DNA from: Clostridiales bacterium
GTDB lineage: Bacteria; Bacillota; Clostridia; Lachnospirales; Lachnospiraceae
Length of the DNA stretch: 64,000 nt
Direction: 5' to 3'
NCBI GenBank assembly: GCA_021202925.1
Contig: JAJQCD010000013.1
Span: forward strand, 1 to 64,000
In this document: in pieces, positions 31,805-40,581 of the stretch
Numbering within the stretch: the stretch's first letter is position 1
How the letters are laid out: each line of letters starts with the position of its first letter
Program-made: the position numbers and the translations under genes
Notes under the pieces: generated by a model
Told to the model about the DNA's origin: nothing
Database searches by the model: none
What the model saw: the letters and a program-made list of their open reading frames with translations, nothing else

Positions 31805-33316
31805 ATGTTGGAATTGTTTGTTCAGGGCGTCTCTCAAATGGCAGACCTGTTGAGTATAGGAATGACGGCGTTTGGAGTTTTTCTTGGCGTTATGTTTGGA
31901 TGCGTTCCGGGCCTGAACGGAAATACAGCGCTCGTTCTTGTATTGCCCTTAACATATAAGCTGCCCCGTATGGCTGCGTTTGCACTGATTATGGGTATTT
32001 ATATTGGTTCCTGTTCGGGCGGCCTGATTTCTGCAATTTTGCTCAATATTCCCGGCGCGGCTTCAAATGTGGCGACTCAGTTTGATGGTGCGCCCATGGC
32101 TCGAAGAGGAGAGGCCGGCAAAGCGCTTGGCGCTGGTATTTTTTACTCATTTATCGGGTCACTGATTGGGTTTGTTATCCTGTTTACGCTTTCCGGTCCG
32201 GTCGCGAATGTTGCTGTTAATTTCAGCAAGGCAGACTACTTCTGGATGGCGATTTTTGCTCTGACCATGGTCGTTTCTTTGTCCAGCAAGAGCCTGTGGA
32301 AGGGGTTGGCAGTCGCCTGTTTTGGCTTACTTTGTTCTTTTATCGGTGCCAGCGAGGTGGATGGTACGATTCGAATGACTCTGGGGATCCATTCATTAGA
32401 TGCAGGTATTGATTTGATCCCTGCTTTGATTGGTATTTATGCGGTAGGGGAATTGATCAACGCATCAAAGGCGTTCGACAGCAAATTCAAACCGGTAACA
32501 AATTATAAAATAAAGGGATTCGGTTTTAGCCTGGCCGAGTTTAAGGAACAACTCGGCAATATGTTCCGTTCCGGCCTTGTGGGTGCTTTTATAGGAATTC
32601 TCCCGGGTATAGGAGGAATGACGGCAAATCTGGTTTCCTATTCTGTGGCAAAGTCAACATCAAAGCATCCGGAAAAATACGGAACCGGCTATATCGGAGG
32701 TATTGTCGCATCCGAAACAGCAAACAACGCCTGTGTGGGCGGAGCAATGATTCCATTGTTTGCACTTGGAATTCCGGGCGATACCTTTACCGCGGTTATG
32801 TTGGGAGCAATGATGATACATGGATTGCAGCCGGGGCCGTTGGTGATGACGAAGAACGCAGAGTTTATCTATGGTGTATTTGTCGCGTTGTTGCTGGCGA
32901 ATTTTTTCTGTGTCGCGCTTCAGTATTTTGGCATCAAAGTTTTTGTCCGGCTGCTTGCAGTGCCGAAGCATATTCTGCTTCCGATTATCATGGTGTTATC
33001 CCTGGTTGGGGCAATTGCAATCAACAATCGTGTGTTTGACGCCTGGGTCGTGCTGGTCTTTGGCATAATCGGAATTGTGATGACCAAACTGGATTTTCCG
33101 ATCACGCCGATTATTCTTGGCTTTATTCTTGGCCCGTTGGCAGAAGAGAACCTGCGCAGAGCATTGATGTTGAGCAAGGGGGCAATTTTACCTCTTGTCA
33201 GTGGAATTCCTTCGATTGTTTTGATTTGCATGTCGGTGCTTTCTCTGATGCTGGCGCCGAAACTGTTAAAGAGGGAAGCGGCCGCAAAGGCAGATGTGGA
33301 GCAAGCTGATCAATAA
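31805..33316 (+). CDS. TctA-family large membrane subunit
   Basis: A 503-residue permease with about twelve hydrophobic helices. It carries the family hallmarks: GVMFGCVPGLNGNTALVLVLPLTY at the first helix pair, YIGSCSGGLISAILLNIPGAASNVATQFDG with the conserved G/P-rich loop, and the inverted repeat of the same motif, GILPGIGGMTANLVSY and ALGIPGDTFTAVMLGA, in the second half. It carries out ion-driven uptake of the ligand brought by the TctC receptor. GGAGG precedes the ATG at a normal distance. Confidence 0.93.
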   Translation: MLELFVQGVSQMADLLSIGMTAFGVFLGVMFGCVPGLNGNTALVLVLPLTYKLPRMAAFALIMGIYIGSCSGGLISAILLNIPGAASNVATQFDGAPMARRGEAGKALGAGIFYSFIGSLIGFVILFTLSGPVANVAVNFSKADYFWMAIFALTMVVSLSSKSLWKGLAVACFGLLCSFIGASEVDGTIRMTLGIHSLDAGIDLIPALIGIYAVGELINASKAFDSKFKPVTNYKIKGFGFSLAEFKEQLGNMFRSGLVGAFIGILPGIGGMTANLVSYSVAKSTSKHPEKYGTGYIGGIVASETANNACVGGAMIPLFALGIPGDTFTAVMLGAMMIHGLQPGPLVMTKNAEFIYGVFVALLLANFFCVALQYFGIKVFVRLLAVPKHILLPIIMVLSLVGAIAINNRVFDAWVVLVFGIIGIVMTKLDFPITPIILGFILGPLAEENLRRALMLSKGAILPLVSGIPSIVLICMSVLSLMLAPKLLKREAAAKADVEQADQ

Positions 33317-33353
33317 CCCTTTCTTTTAAAGTAGGAAGGAGCGAAAGATTGAT

Positions 33354-35027
33354 ATGGAATATTTTAATGAACTGTTGCGAGGAGATGATGGAGCGTTAAA
33401 GCGTGCATTGTATAAATCGATGGGTTTTACAGATGAAGCCTTGAGTCGGCCGATCATAGCAGTAGTAAATTCCTATACCAATGCGACTCCGGGGCACGCA
33501 AATTTAAATCAGGTGGCTGATCAGGTAGTGCGTGGAATCGAATCAGCAGGTGGAACAGCTATGATTTTTTCGACGATCGCACCGTGTGACGGAATAGCAG
33601 AGGGGCATATGGGTATGCGTTACATTCTGCCCTCTCGCGATATCATTGCTTCTTCAGTGGAATGTATGGTTCGTGCGCATCGTTTTGACGGCATGGTATT
33701 GTTGGGCTCCTGCGATAAAATTGTTCCCGGTATGCTGATGGCTGCGGCGCGTCTTGATATCCCGTCGATCTTTCTGAATGGAGGGCCTATGTATCCAGCC
33801 CATTACCAGGGCAAGGATTATGATGGGAATATTGTGACGGAAGCGATTGGCTGGAAGAAACGAGGTGTTATCAGCCAGGAGGAATTTTCCTCTATCGAGG
33901 ATCTTGCGGAACCATGTGTCGGCTCCTGTGCGATGCTTGGCACTGCCAATACGATGGGGATGGTTGCGGAGGCTTTGGGAATGTCTCTTCCAGGCTGCGC
34001 AGCGATTCCGGCGGTAGATTCGAAAAGGATGCAGATGGCTTATAAAACTGGTTGTGCGATTATGAAACTTGTGGATATGGGACTTAGTTCCAGAAGAATT
34101 ATCACCTCAAAAAGTGTTGAAAACGCAATCCGGCTGGTTATGAGCATCGGAGGATCTACAAATGCGATTATGCATTTACAGGCGATTTATAAGGAAGCAG
34201 GGTTAGGATGTTTGCCGCTTTCCAGGTTCGATGAGCTGAGCAGGACAACACCGCAGATTGCGTCCATTTATCCGTCATCTCCTTACGATATGGTTGATTT
34301 TTACCATGCGGGTGGTGCTCCTGGCGTAATGAAAAAATTAATGCCTTTACTTAATCTGGGATGTCTGACAGTGACGGGAAACACACTGGGTGAAAATCTG
34401 GAGAGAGTGGTATGTCCTTGCGCGTGCGAGGTGATACGGCCATTAGATAATCCATTTTCACAATCCGGAGGAATTGCAGTCCTTGAAGGGAACTTGGCTC
34501 CGCTTGGAGCAATAGTTAAGCCTGCCGCAATTCCGGAAAAGATGCAGGTCTTTTATGGAAAAGCCAGGGTTTTTCACAGTGAACTTGAAAGTGTACAGGC
34601 TATTTTAAACGAGGAGATTCAACCGGGAACCTGTATTGTCCTGCAGTATGAAGGACCAAAGGGAGGACCTGGAATGCCTGAAATGTATCGACCGATGAAG
34701 GCGCTTGAAGGAATGAATCTTTCGGGTAGTTGCGCGATTATTACGGATGGACGATTTTCCGGAAGCAATCGGGGACTGTTTGTTGGACATATTTCTCCGG
34801 AAGCATATGAAGGCGGCGTTTTCGCTTTGATTGAGGATGGAGATCGTATCACAATAGATATTCCTGGCAGAAAAATTGAACTGTTGGTTTCACAGGATAT
34901 CCTGAAAGAAAGACGGAAAAACTGGCACAGACCAGAAAAAGACATACCGGACGGTTACCTGAAAACGTATCATACTTTGGCGAAATCTGCGGCTGAAGGA
35001 GCAATGGTGGAGACATATGATGATTGA
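33354..35027 (+). CDS. IlvD/Edd-family sugar-acid dehydratase
   Basis: A 557-residue iron-sulfur dehydratase that removes water from a polyhydroxy acid to give a 2-keto-3-deoxy acid. Cluster ligands Cys120 ([10 protein letters not shown]) and Cys192 ([12 protein letters not shown]) are present. The usual first cysteine position reads TPGHANL, as in IlvD of Escherichia coli, and a different cysteine (Cys78, APCDG) lies downstream. The active-site Lys/Thr region and SGRF-like end ([13 protein letters not shown]) are intact. In this sugar-acid operon it more probably acts on an aldonate such as xylonate, arabonate or gluconate than in valine synthesis. It overlaps the RraA-like gene by 11 bases. 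Confidence 0.85.
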   Translation: MEYFNELLRGDDGALKRALYKSMGFTDEALSRPIIAVVNSYTNATPGHANLNQVADQVVRGIESAGGTAMIFSTIAPCDGIAEGHMGMRYILPSRDIIASSVECMVRAHRFDGMVLLGSCDKIVPGMLMAAARLDIPSIFLNGGPMYPAHYQGKDYDGNIVTEAIGWKKRGVISQEEFSSIEDLAEPCVGSCAMLGTANTMGMVAEALGMSLPGCAAIPAVDSKRMQMAYKTGCAIMKLVDMGLSSRRIITSKSVENAIRLVMSIGGSTNAIMHLQAIYKEAGLGCLPLSRFDELSRTTPQIASIYPSSPYDMVDFYHAGGAPGVMKKLMPLLNLGCLTVTGNTLGENLERVVCPCACEVIRPLDNPFSQSGGIAVLEGNLAPLGAIVKPAAIPEKMQVFYGKARVFHSELESVQAILNEEIQPGTCIVLQYEGPKGGPGMPEMYRPMKALEGMNLSGSCAIITDGRFSGSNRGLFVGHISPEAYEGGVFALIEDGDRITIDIPGRKIELLVSQDILKERRKNWHRPEKDIPDGYLKTYHTLAKSAAEGAMVETYDD

Positions 35028-35700
35028 ATGGGAAAATGATGACAGACTTTTTGCGTTTATGCGTCAGAATCTGTATTCTGCCGTAATAGGAGACATTTTA
35101 GACCAAATGGGTCAGTACCATCAGTTTTTACCAAAAGAAGTCCAACCGCTTCATCATAATATGGTTGTTTGCGGAAGGGCAATGCCTGTTTTGGAGGAGG
35201 ATTTTTCTGTAATAGGAGAAGAATTGCCAGAGCAATCGACATTTGGTGAAATGCTGAATGCATTGGATGACTTGAAAAAGAATGAGATTTATATTTGTTC
35301 CGGTTCTTCTCTGAATTATGCCCTGGTTGGTGAGCTGATGTGTACACGTATGAAAATGCTAAATGCAGCAGGCGTGATTGTGAATGGTTTGCACAGGGAT
35401 ACGAAAGGGATTCTCGAATTGGGCTTTCCCTGTTTTAGCAGAGGAAGATATAGTCAGGATCAGGCGCCTCGCGGCAGGGTAACAGCCTGGAGAGTGCCGC
35501 TGAAAATAGGAGAGACATGTGTGAATTGCGGAGACATTCTTTTCGGGGATCTGGATGGTGTCGTAGTGATTCCGAAGGGCATGGAGCACGAGGTGATTGA
35601 ACGCTCCTGGGAGAAGGCATCAGGAGAAAAAACGGTAGAAAAAGCGATTTTGGCTGGCATGAGTGCGACGGAAGCGTTCAGAAAATATAAGATTATGTAA
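35017..35700 (+). CDS. RraA-like aldolase/decarboxylase (HMG aldolase group)
   Basis: A 227-residue member of the RraA/DlpA/HMG aldolase family. The family core is visible: [31 protein letters not shown], where Arg-Asp supplies the metal-linked catalytic pair, then [16 protein letters not shown] and [15 protein letters not shown]. Such enzymes cleave 4-hydroxy-4-methyl-2-oxoglutarate-type acids or decarboxylate oxaloacetate with a divalent metal. Tight coupling to the IlvD/Edd gene suggests it acts on that product, perhaps in an unphosphorylated side pathway. The precise substrate is unknown. Confidence 0.82.
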   Translation: MMIEWENDDRLFAFMRQNLYSAVIGDILDQMGQYHQFLPKEVQPLHHNMVVCGRAMPVLEEDFSVIGEELPEQSTFGEMLNALDDLKKNEIYICSGSSLNYALVGELMCTRMKMLNAAGVIVNGLHRDTKGILELGFPCFSRGRYSQDQAPRGRVTAWRVPLKIGETCVNCGDILFGDLDGVVVIPKGMEHEVIERSWEKASGEKTVEKAILAGMSATEAFRKYKIM

Positions 35701-35738
35701 CAAAATAATTAAATCAGTAGAATGGAGTTGATTGGGTT

Positions 35739-36884
35739 ATGAAAATCGAGAAAATTGAATTGTTTAAGGTACCCCCGCGTTGGCTGTTCCTGAAAATGAC
35801 AACAGATGATGGGTTTACGGGCTGGGGCGAACCGGTTTGCGAGGGAAAGGCAGACAGTGTTGCGGCCGCGGTAAATGAGTTGGGTGCACAGCTTATCGGT
35901 CATTCTGCAACGGATATAGAAGACGCTTTCCAGTTGATGTATCGGGCCGGATTTTATCGGGGAGGCCCCATTCTGACAAGTGCAATTTCCGGGATAGAAC
36001 AGGCGATGTGGGATATTAAAGGAAAAGCGTTAGGTGTACCGGTCTACGAATTACTCGGAGGAAAGGTGCGTGAACAGATTGAGGTATACCGTTGGATAGG
36101 AGGGGATCATCCCCGTGACACCGGCGAAGCTGCGAAAGAGGCTGTAGCGCAGGGGTATCATGCTGTAAAAATGAACGGGACCGATGAACTGAAATGGATT
36201 GATACTTATGATAAGCTTGAAGCTACAGTAGAACGCGTCGCAGCGATTCGGGAGGTCGCGCCGAATATGCGGATAGCCGTAGATTTTCACGGACGCGTGC
36301 ACAAGACAATGGCAAAACAGCTTCTTCACATGTTAGAGCCATATCACTTAATGTTTGTAGAGGAGCCGGTGCTCTGTGAGAATGAAGAAGAGTTCCTTGA
36401 ACTGGCTCGAACCTGCCACATACCGATTGCGACCGGAGAACGGAATTTCACAAGATGGGGATTTAAGAGTATGCTGACCAGGGGAGGCGTTGATATTCTG
36501 CAGCCGGATGTAAGTCATTGCGGTGGTATTCTGGAAGCACGCAAGATTGCGGCAATGGCGGAGGCGTTTGATGTAGCCGTTGCGTTGCATTGCCCGTTGG
36601 GGCCGATTGCCCTGGCAGCATGTATGCAGGTGGATTTCTGCTCGCCGAATGCGTTTATCCAGGAACAAAGCGCCGGTATTCATTACAATGCGGGTTATGA
36701 TTTGCTGAACTATATTAACAATCCGGAGGTGTTTACCTATCAGGATGGAATGTGTGGACTTCTGACAAAGCCAGGGCTTGGCGTGGACGTAAATGAAGAT
36801 TATGTTCGTAAGATGGCGAAAGAAGGCCACGACTGGCACAACCCCGTCTGGAGAGACAGTGACGGCATTATTGCTGAATGGTAA
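35739..36884 (+). CDS. dgoD: D-galactonate dehydratase
   Basis: Converts D-galactonate to 2-keto-3-deoxygalactonate. The 381-residue enolase-superfamily protein closely follows DgoD: KIEKIELFKVPPRWLFLKM at the start, YRAGFYRGGPILTSAISGIEQAMWDIKGK, the catalytic DFHGRV, metal ligands in FVEEPV and TGERNF, the histidine loop LHCPLGPIALAACMQVDF, and the PGLGV-x-D tail ending in AEW. The length equals the family norm. It sits in a run with the aldolase and kinase genes, 38 bases after the RraA-like gene, which completes the De Ley-Doudoroff route. Confidence 0.93.
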   Translation: MKIEKIELFKVPPRWLFLKMTTDDGFTGWGEPVCEGKADSVAAAVNELGAQLIGHSATDIEDAFQLMYRAGFYRGGPILTSAISGIEQAMWDIKGKALGVPVYELLGGKVREQIEVYRWIGGDHPRDTGEAAKEAVAQGYHAVKMNGTDELKWIDTYDKLEATVERVAAIREVAPNMRIAVDFHGRVHKTMAKQLLHMLEPYHLMFVEEPVLCENEEEFLELARTCHIPIATGERNFTRWGFKSMLTRGGVDILQPDVSHCGGILEARKIAAMAEAFDVAVALHCPLGPIALAACMQVDFCSPNAFIQEQSAGIHYNAGYDLLNYINNPEVFTYQDGMCGLLTKPGLGVDVNEDYVRKMAKEGHDWHNPVWRDSDGIIAEW

Positions 36885-36925
36885 TGAAAACGGTTCGGTA
36901 TAAGATTTGAACTCAGGAGGTTTAC

Positions 36926-37594
36926 ATGAGAGAAGAAACCAAGAAGTTTGTTGAGCGTGAAAAGGTGATTGCAATTGTACGCGGCATTGATGCAAAGGAA
37001 TGTCTGCGTGTCGCGGATGCCCTGTACGAGGGCGGCATCCGGATGATGGAGATTACTTTTAATCAGAAGAAGCCGGATTCTTTTAAGGAGACTGCATGTG
37101 CGATTGCGGAGATTGCAAAAAAATATGGGGAAAAAATGCTTGCCGGAGCAGGCACGGTTACGACGCCTGAGCTGGTAGAACTTGCAGCATCTGCTGGTGC
37201 ACGGTATATTATTTCGCCAGACGTAAACGTAGATGTGATTCATAAGACGCGTGAACTTGGTCTTGTTTCTATGCCTGGCGCTATGACACCTACCGAAATT
37301 ATGACGGCGCACCATGCCGGTGCGGATTACGTAAAATTATTTCCGACCGCAAATTTTGGGGTGCCATATGTGAAAGCTATCTCTGCGCCGATCAGCCATG
37401 TCAAGTTGTTAGCTGTTGGAGGAATCAATGAGGAAAATATTGCTGATTATCTGAAGGCTGGTATGGTTGGCGCAGGAGTTGGCGGTAATCTTGTTAATAA
37501 AAAATATATTGAAAACGGTGAATTTGATAAAATCACCGAGACAGCCAGGAAACTGATTGCAGCAGTAAAAAATGTCGAAAAGGAATTGAGCTGA
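36926..37594 (+). CDS. 2-dehydro-3-deoxy-phosphogluconate/phosphogalactonate aldolase
   Basis: A class I aldolase of 222 residues that splits KDPGal (or KDPG) into pyruvate and glyceraldehyde-3-phosphate. Landmarks are KVIAIVRG at the first strand, GGIRMMEITFNQ with the base Glu, GAGTVTT, and the Schiff-base lysine in YVKLFPTANFG followed by LLAVGGINEENI. AGGAGG precedes the ATG. It lies between dgoD and the kinase, so phosphogalactonate is the likely substrate. Enzymes of this group often accept both sugars, which would also serve the IlvD/Edd product. Confidence 0.92.
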   Translation: MREETKKFVEREKVIAIVRGIDAKECLRVADALYEGGIRMMEITFNQKKPDSFKETACAIAEIAKKYGEKMLAGAGTVTTPELVELAASAGARYIISPDVNVDVIHKTRELGLVSMPGAMTPTEIMTAHHAGADYVKLFPTANFGVPYVKAISAPISHVKLLAVGGINEENIADYLKAGMVGAGVGGNLVNKKYIENGEFDKITETARKLIAAVKNVEKELS

Positions 37595-37613
37595 GAGGAA
37601 GGAGACGAATGCT

Positions 37614-38636
37614 ATGAGCAGAATTGTTACTTTTGGGGAAATCATGATGCGATTAAACCCGGAGGGTTATATTCGTTTTACTCAGGCAGACAAATTTGAT
37701 GTTACATATGCTGGTGGAGAGGCCAATGTTGCTGTATCGCTTGCCAATTATGGCATGGAGGCTGCTTTTGTAAGCAAAGTTCCGGCGCATGAAATTGGTC
37801 AGGCGGCGATTAACCAGTTGCGCCGTTATGGCGTGGATACGTCCGGTGTTGTTCGTGGTGGTTCACGGCTGGGTGTGTATTATTGCGAAAAGGGAGCTTC
37901 TCAGAGAGCCTCTAAGGTGATTTATGATCGTGAAGGATCCGCTATCGCATTGTCTGAGAGCAGGGATTTCGATTGGGAAAAAATATTCTTCAAGGCGGAT
38001 TGGTTCCATTGGACCGGGATTACGCCGGCTCTTGGGGGCAATCTGCCGGAAATTTGTCTGGAGGCATGTAAGGCGGCAAAGAAGATGGGGCTTACAGTCA
38101 GTTGTGATCTCAATTATCGAAAAAAATTATGGACACGTGAAAAGGCTGGCGAAGTCATGTCACAGTTGATGCCATATGTGGATGTGTGTATTGCCAATGA
38201 AGAGGACGCCAAGGATGTATTCGGGATCGCGGCGGCGGACACAGATTTAAATGCCGGGAAAATCAGCGAGACAGGCTATATCAGCGTAGCCAGGCAGTTG
38301 ACCGAGCGTTTTGGCTTTCAAAAGGTCGCAATAACCTTGCGCAGCAGTATTTCTGCAAGTGAAAATGACTGGGCTGGCATGTTGTATGGCAATGGCGAAG
38401 CAAAGTTTTCTCCAAAGTATCACATGATGATTGTGGATCGGGTTGGTGGAGGCGATAGTTTTGGCGGCGGACTGATCTATGCGCTTTTGTCTGGTTACGA
38501 TGATCAGAAAGCGATTAATTATGCGGTAGCGGCTTCCTGTCTGAAACACAGCATTGAACATGATTTTAATTTGGTGAGTGTTGAAGAGGTTGAGTCTCTT
38601 GCGGGAGGCAATGCTTCTGGTCGGGTGCAAAGATAG
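37614..38636 (+). CDS. PfkB-family 2-keto-3-deoxy-gluconate/galactonate kinase
   Basis: Phosphorylates the 2-keto-3-deoxy sugar acid before aldolase cleavage. The 340-residue ribokinase-fold protein has the KDG kinase start (TFGEIMMRLNPEG, then the GGEANVAVSLANYG glycine loop) and the C-terminal anion-hole signature DRVGGGDSFGGGLIYALL with catalytic Asp. Escherichia coli uses a non-homologous DgoK; here the PfkB type fills the step, as in many Firmicutes. GGAAGGAG precedes the start 20 bases after the aldolase. A strong terminator follows and closes the operon. Confidence 0.92.
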   Translation: MSRIVTFGEIMMRLNPEGYIRFTQADKFDVTYAGGEANVAVSLANYGMEAAFVSKVPAHEIGQAAINQLRRYGVDTSGVVRGGSRLGVYYCEKGASQRASKVIYDREGSAIALSESRDFDWEKIFFKADWFHWTGITPALGGNLPEICLEACKAAKKMGLTVSCDLNYRKKLWTREKAGEVMSQLMPYVDVCIANEEDAKDVFGIAAADTDLNAGKISETGYISVARQLTERFGFQKVAITLRSSISASENDWAGMLYGNGEAKFSPKYHMMIVDRVGGGDSFGGGLIYALLSGYDDQKAINYAVAASCLKHSIEHDFNLVSVEEVESLAGGNASGRVQR

Positions 38637-38644
38637 AGTCGGCA

Positions 38645-38687
38645 AATTCTCTGCTTCTTATTACGGAGGAGCAGAGAATTTTTTTGT
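38645..38687 (+). terminator. Terminator of the galactonate operon
   Basis: A 10-bp perfect stem (AATTCTCTGC with GCAGAGAATT) followed by seven T. Confidence 0.88.
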
Positions 38688-38772
38688 GCGCAATACGCAT
38701 GAAAGGGTATGTGATTAACAAAGGTGTAGATGCTTATGTGACATTGAAATCATGTACACTTTTTGCCAGGAC

Positions 38773-38800
38773 TTGTAAAAATGCGAAAATTCATTATAAT
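38773..38800 (+). promoter_or_regulatory. Promoter of the secreted nuclease gene
   Basis: TTGTAA (38773-38778), 16-base spacer, TATAAT (38795-38800). It rules out start codons upstream of about 38808 for the nuclease. Confidence 0.65.
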
Positions 38801-38837
38801 AAATGGTGAAGGCTTTGGGAAAGGAATTGTTATACGA

Positions 38838-39803
38838 ATGAGAAGGATCGGAAAAGGGATTGTCGTTGCCGTGGCTGCGCTCACGCTGGCGCTTGCTGCC
38901 TGCGGGCAGAGCGTAGGGACAACGTCTGGCATGTCCGGGGCGGATATCGAGATACATGAGTCAGAGACGGTAACCTCGACTGGTGCGGCGATATTTTCTC
39001 TGGATGAAGTTCCGGAATACTCGGGCGCAGCTTATGTGTCGGTCAATGGAAATGAACCATATTTTTCGATTTCCGGCGAGGATGAGGAATCGTTCGAGGT
39101 ATACAGTGAACTGGATTCGCTTGGACGATGCGGGGAAGCGTGCGCCAGTGTGGGAACGGATCTGATGCCGACGGAGAAACGGGAGGCCATCGGTTCGGTA
39201 AAACCGACGGGGTGGCATACGGTGAAGTATGATTTTGTGGACGGAAAGTATCTGTATAACCGGTGTCACCTGATCGGTTATCAGCTCTCCGGCGAAAATG
39301 CCAATGAGAAGAACCTGATCACGGGTACCAGATATATGAATACGGAAGGGATGCTGCCGTTCGAGAATATGGTGGCGGACTATGTAAAGGAGACGGAGAA
39401 CCATGTCCGGTATCGTGTGACGCCGATTTTTGACGGAGACGATCTGGTGGCGTCCGGGGTTCTGATGGAAGCGGAATCGGTGGAAGACGGAGGCGAGGGA
39501 ATTCTGTATTGTGTGTATGTGTACAATGTCCAGCCGGGCGTCGATATCGATTACGCGACCGGAGACAGTGAGCAGAGTCTGGCGACGAGTCTTGCTTCCG
39601 TGGATCAGGCGAACCGGACCACAGGAACGGTGACGGACACAGGGGAGGTCACCTATGTTCTGAATACCAATTCCATGAAGTTTCATGTCCCGGATTGTGA
39701 GAGCGTTGCGGATATCCGGGAGTGGAACCGGAAGGACTTTGCCGGAACCAGGGAAGAGGCGATTGCGCAGGGATATGCACCCTGCAAACGATGTAACCCG
39801 TAA
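38838..39803 (+). CDS. Secreted DNA/RNA non-specific endonuclease (EndA/NucA type) with Ada-like tail
   Basis: A 321-residue exported protein. The signal ends LALAACGQS, a lipobox, so it should be membrane-anchored outside the cell. About residues 60-240 are a beta-beta-alpha-metal nuclease of the DNA-entry type: GWHTVKYDFVDGKYLYNRCHLIGYQLSG holds the catalytic histidine and NLITGTRYMN the metal-binding asparagine. The last 45 residues (FHVPDC, then GYAPCKRCNP) resemble the Ada-type four-cysteine-like zinc module common after such nucleases. It may digest DNA for nutrients, uptake or competition. The ATG at 38838 agrees with the promoter position. Confidence 0.85.
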   Translation: MRRIGKGIVVAVAALTLALAACGQSVGTTSGMSGADIEIHESETVTSTGAAIFSLDEVPEYSGAAYVSVNGNEPYFSISGEDEESFEVYSELDSLGRCGEACASVGTDLMPTEKREAIGSVKPTGWHTVKYDFVDGKYLYNRCHLIGYQLSGENANEKNLITGTRYMNTEGMLPFENMVADYVKETENHVRYRVTPIFDGDDLVASGVLMEAESVEDGGEGILYCVYVYNVQPGVDIDYATGDSEQSLATSLASVDQANRTTGTVTDTGEVTYVLNTNSMKFHVPDCESVADIREWNRKDFAGTREEAIAQGYAPCKRCNP

Positions 39804-39847
39804 CCATGAAGAGCGCACGATGGCAGTCGGCGGGAGGGACAGGAAGC

Positions 39848-40264
39848 ATGATAATTCTGGTGTGTGTGGATGATGCAGGCGGGATGTTGTTCAACCATCG
39901 AAGGCAGAGCAGAGACCGGGTGGTGCAGAACGATATGCTGGAACTGGCAGCCGGGAGTCGGCTGTGGATGAATACTTACAGTGTGGGACAGTTCCCCGAA
40001 GATGTCGTGCCGGAAATCAGCGTTTCCGACGATTTTCTGGAGGAGGCCAGGGCCGGTGAATATTGTTTTGTCGAGGATGCGGATTTGTCTGCCTGTCGTG
40101 CACGGATGGAACAGGTGATCCTCTATCGGTGGAACCGGCGTTATCCGGCGGATGCGTATCTGGATCCGATGCTGCTTGAGGGATTTTCCCTGACGGAGAC
40201 AAGTGAATTTCCTGGATTTTCTCACGAGAAGATCACGAGAGAATGCTGGGGTTTGCAAAAATAA
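39848..40264 (+). CDS. Conserved Clostridia protein, often mislabelled ribonuclease Z
   Basis: A 138-residue protein beginning MIILVCVDDAGGMLFNHRRQSRD and containing LWMNTYSVGQF, CFVED and ILYRWNRRYPAD. This family is widespread in Clostridia and is sometimes annotated as ribonuclease Z, yet it has no metallo-beta-lactamase HxHxDH motif and is far too short, so that name is unsupported. No signal or membrane helix is present. Its function is unknown. It lies 44 bases after the nuclease gene and may be co-transcribed. AGGAAG precedes the ATG. Confidence 0.65.
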   Translation: MIILVCVDDAGGMLFNHRRQSRDRVVQNDMLELAAGSRLWMNTYSVGQFPEDVVPEISVSDDFLEEARAGEYCFVEDADLSACRARMEQVILYRWNRRYPADAYLDPMLLEGFSLTETSEFPGFSHEKITRECWGLQK

Positions 40265-40288
40265 AACAGTAGATGAGGAGATGATCGT

Positions 40289-40540
40289 ATGCCGAGAGGA
40301 GCAGGAAGAGGAGGTCCGGGAGGCGGAGGCCCGATGGGCGGAGGTCCGATGGGAGGCAGACCAATGGGTGGTCCGATGGGAGGCCCGATGGGAGGCAGAC
40401 CGATGGGTGGCCCCATGATGCCACCGCCAAGGAGACCGTATCGTGGTGGCTGTATGGGATGCCTGTTTCCGTTTTTACTGGGAGCAGGAAGCGTTGTGGC
40501 GCTGCTGGTGCTGGCAGTTGGAACGATATTCGGAATGTAA
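40289..40540 (+). CDS. Gly/Pro/Met-repeat membrane microprotein
   Basis: An 83-residue protein in two parts. Residues 1-42 are a low-complexity tract built from GGPMGG and GRPMGG units; residues 43-52 are basic and proline-rich; residues 53-80 form one hydrophobic helix with two cysteines at its start (CMGC). GAGGAGA supports the ATG. I do not recognise a named family. It sits between the unknown protein and a rhomboid protease, so it could be a membrane-tethered substrate or regulator; that is a guess. Confidence 0.6.
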   Translation: MPRGAGRGGPGGGGPMGGGPMGGRPMGGPMGGPMGGRPMGGPMMPPPRRPYRGGCMGCLFPFLLGAGSVVALLVLAVGTIFGM

Positions 40541-40581
40541 AGGATGGCGCCAGGATCTGAGACAGAAGGGAGTCTGCTTCG

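Noticed and set aside
40289-40420. Short regular repeats that could suggest a CRISPR array
   Set aside because: The repeats are GGPMGG codon units within one reading frame, without unique spacers of constant length or cas genes.
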